Positions 61,610 to 64,000 of a stretch of DNA of 64,000 nucleotides are shown here, in pieces (position 1 is the first letter of the stretch; the number at the start of each line of letters is the position of its first letter). Location of the stretch: positions 11,537,730 to 11,601,729 of the forward strand of contig CAIIXF020000007.1 of the NCBI GenBank assembly GCA_903813345.2. Direction: 5' to 3'. The stretch is from Owenia fusiformis. Its lineage: Eukaryota; Annelida; Polychaeta; Sabellida; Oweniidae. A model generated the notes under the pieces. The model saw nothing but the letters and a program-made list of their open reading frames with translations, did no database searches and had not been told where the DNA came from. Position numbers and translations under genes: made by a program.

Positions 61610-64000
61610 TAGGTTATTTGTGGTTTATTATTCTACATTGATTCTGAAAACATTGGTGTCTAGTTTTTCAGCGTTTTGGAAAATATGCAGATTTATACCC
61701 CCCTGGTGTAATTTTTCCAGGTAATCATGTAATTATCATGTCCTTTCATTATGACAAGTTTCATGAAAGTTGATTAACTGGTTGCTATGGAAATGGTGAT
61801 CATATGTTAAAAAAGTACACATTTTCGTCAAAATGTAAGATACCCCATGAGACAAAACACATATTATTTTCATGAAATTGGGAGGAATCACCAAGAAACC
61901 ATTTTAGAAAGCTTATTCAGAGTTTGTTTGATAATATTAAATCAACTGCTGTTTTATCTTATCCACACAGTGAAGTCTATTGATGATGATTATATGGCAA
62001 TACAAGTAAATTAAGAAAGGGGACGGGCACTTTTCCAAAGAATTCTTTATTTGTGTTCAACTTTTTGAAGAAAATAGATAACTATTTGTCCTGAAGTTAG
62101 TAGATATTATTCACATCATTATGATTGACTATCATGGACAATTTCATCAGTGTTGGATTACTGGTTACTATGGTATGCAGATTTATACCCCATTGGTATG
62201 ATTTTAAGGGGGGTACAATGAAAGCCATATATAATTCTTAGAATATACAGCCAATCATCTTGATGTTTGCAGGTAATCATCTACTTATAATGTACAACCA
62301 CTATGACAAGTCTCATTAATGTGTAACAATTGGTAGCTATGGTAACAGAAATAATTTATAAAAAAGTACACATTAAGGAGGTACTATGCATGATTCCTAG
62401 AATATTCAATTAATCATCTTGATATTTATGGGTATTCATCTGGTTATCATGTCCTACCAGTATGACAAGTGCCATCAATGGTGGTCAATTGGTTGCTATG
62501 GTAACAGAAATCATTTGTTAAAAAGTGCACATGAAGGGGGTACTATGTATAATTCCCAGAATATTTGATCAATCATCTTGATATTTACAGGTAATCATCT
62601 GCTTATCATGTCCTACCAGTATGACAAGTGCCATCAATGTTGGTCAATTGGTTGCTATGGTAACAGAAATAATTTGTTAAAAAGTGCACATTAAGGGGTA
62701 CTATGAAAGCCATGTATAATTCCTTAAATATTTAATCAATCATCTTGATATTTATGGGTAATCATCCGTCTACATGTCCTACCAGTATGACAAGTTTCAT
62801 CAATGTTGGTAATTTGGTTGCTATGGTAACAGAAATCATTTGTTAAAAGAGTACACATTTTCGTAAAAATCTAAGACTCATCAACTTTTAACATTAAAAA
62901 CATAATATTTTCATCATTTTGGGAGAAATAAGCATGAAAACATTTCATAAAACTTATCACATTTCATCAATCACAACAGTGGACGTTTTATTGCCATCAC
63001 TGGTCATCAACGGACATGTTTTACACTCAGAGTAATACATGCTCTTGTTCTCAACTGTTTTATGTCTGCTGTTTTTTTCAACTGTTCGTTGCTTTTAGAA
63101 TTCATTAAGAAGCTTTTCCAGTATTTTTAATTGGGTGTAATAGTTGCATATATCTCTTAGATTGTTTATTACAAGTGACCACTTGTTGATGGCAAAATAG
63201 AGCCAAATTGGCCAGACCAACCCATTCCACCTGATGATCTCATAGACATATAGTCACAAAAAGATTGCAACGGATGGTTTAACAGAAGTAGACATTGAAA
63301 GATCTATTAATGAGGATTTTGAGGCAAATGATATAAAATATGACTAAGTGAGATCAGCTCATAAATTACTATGTCCCTACGCATAATGTGACAGCCGCAT
63401 TCTGCATAGTTTTATTATCATAAGCAAATACAATGCATCAAATGGCCCAGATGAAATATCCATTGATTAAATATTATCAGACATACTCAAAATAGGTTTT
63501 GTAAAATGTTTTCGTGCTAATTCCTCCAAATATGATGAAAATGTTCAATATCTTAGGGTGTGTCTTAAAATTTTACGAAATGTGTACTTTTTTAACAAAT
63601 AGATTTCTACCCACATTTGACCCACATTGATGAAACTTGTCATAATGGAAGGACGTGATAAGTAGTACATTGTCTGTAAATATCATAATGATTGTTTTGA
63701 TATTTAAGGATTTATATATGGCTTTCATAGTACGCCCTAATGTGTACTTTTTAACAAATGATTTCTGTTACCAGATAGCAACCATTTGCCCCGCATTTAT
63801 GAAATTTGTCATAGTGTAAGAACATGGTGAGTAGATAATAATCTATCAATAACAAGATGATTGGTTAGATATTCTAGGAATTATATATGGGTTTCATAGT
63901 ACCTCCCTTAATGTGTACTTTTGAAAAAAATGATTTATGTTACCATAGCAGCCAATTGTTACACATTGATGAAAATTGTCATGGTTGTAAGACATGATAT
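61610..64000. repeat. ~165-bp tandem array that reverses orientation, running off the window
   Basis: GGTTGCTATGGTAACAGAAAT followed by TTAAAAAGTGCACATTAAGG recurs near 61791, 62162, 62333, 62492, 62650 and 62817 on the plus strand (about 160-185 bp apart or a multiple). The same unit then appears reversed near 63600, 63770 and 63940 (for example TTCTGTTACCAGATAGCAACC). TATTTTCATCATTTTGGGAG near 62905 likewise pairs with sequence near 63530. The spacer about 62950-63500 has no gene. It looks like one end and the turn of a large inverted repeat. Confidence 0.75.

Noticed and set aside
1-64000. CRISPR arrays, operons, prokaryotic promoters
   Set aside because: The genes have GT-AG introns and eukaryotic signals. 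The tandem repeats are satellite-like, without regular unique spacers.

Overview
The window looks like nuclear DNA of a marine invertebrate, most likely a mollusc and probably a bivalve. It is AT-rich with GT-AG introns. Its secreted beta-lactamase-like protein recalls oyster shell-matrix gigasin-6, and it is crowded with fold-back elements, tandem repeats and decayed LINEs. The species call is inference; no search was run.

Layout. At 1-473 (minus) lies the edge of an unrecognised basic/Cys-containing gene. At 3337-7919 (minus) is a five-exon gene for a secreted protein with a bacterial-type solute-binding fold (SBP_bac_3/type II periplasmic-binding-like). Divergent from it, at 10490-44737 (plus), is the main gene of the window: 32 coding exons for about 1662 residues, made of a signal peptide, three tandem beta-lactamase/S12-like units joined by Pro/Thr-rich linkers, and a C-terminal hydrophobic tail that looks like a GPI signal. 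All three units have lost the catalytic Ser-x-x-Lys. At 45758-46455 (minus) is a two-exon single-pass membrane protein with a PPPY motif. At 49238-50227 (plus) is an intronless aminergic-type GPCR with one in-frame TGA where the extracellular-loop-1 Trp should be. At 52691-52762 (minus) is tRNA-Pro(TGG). At 56667-60749 (minus) is a three-exon, four-EF-hand calmodulin-like gene. The rest is intergenic DNA with repeats, ending in a ~165-bp tandem array that reverses orientation at 61.6-64 kb.

The most striking structure is a fossil Polinton-like element at 13639-32632, inside one intron of the beta-lactamase-like gene. It is 18,994 bp, flanked by a 6-bp target duplication AGGGCC, and is almost one palindrome. 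Two arms of about 8-9 kb carry, in mirror order, GC-rich terminal repeats, protease-like remnants, a decayed LINE, a mariner fold-back and a ~155-bp tandem array. They close on a 2.2-kb loop of L1/Tx1-type LINE. Compared stretches of the arms are nearly identical, except beside the loop where by-eye divergence rises to about 4%. A later 1.6-kb transposon sits only in the left arm, and the right arm preserves its empty site.

Functionally, the two head-to-head secreted genes (solute-binding-like and beta-lactamase-like) both use folds that bacteria use for amino-acid capture or cell-wall handling. Shared use in an extracellular matrix or in recognition of microbial products is a reasonable but unproven idea.
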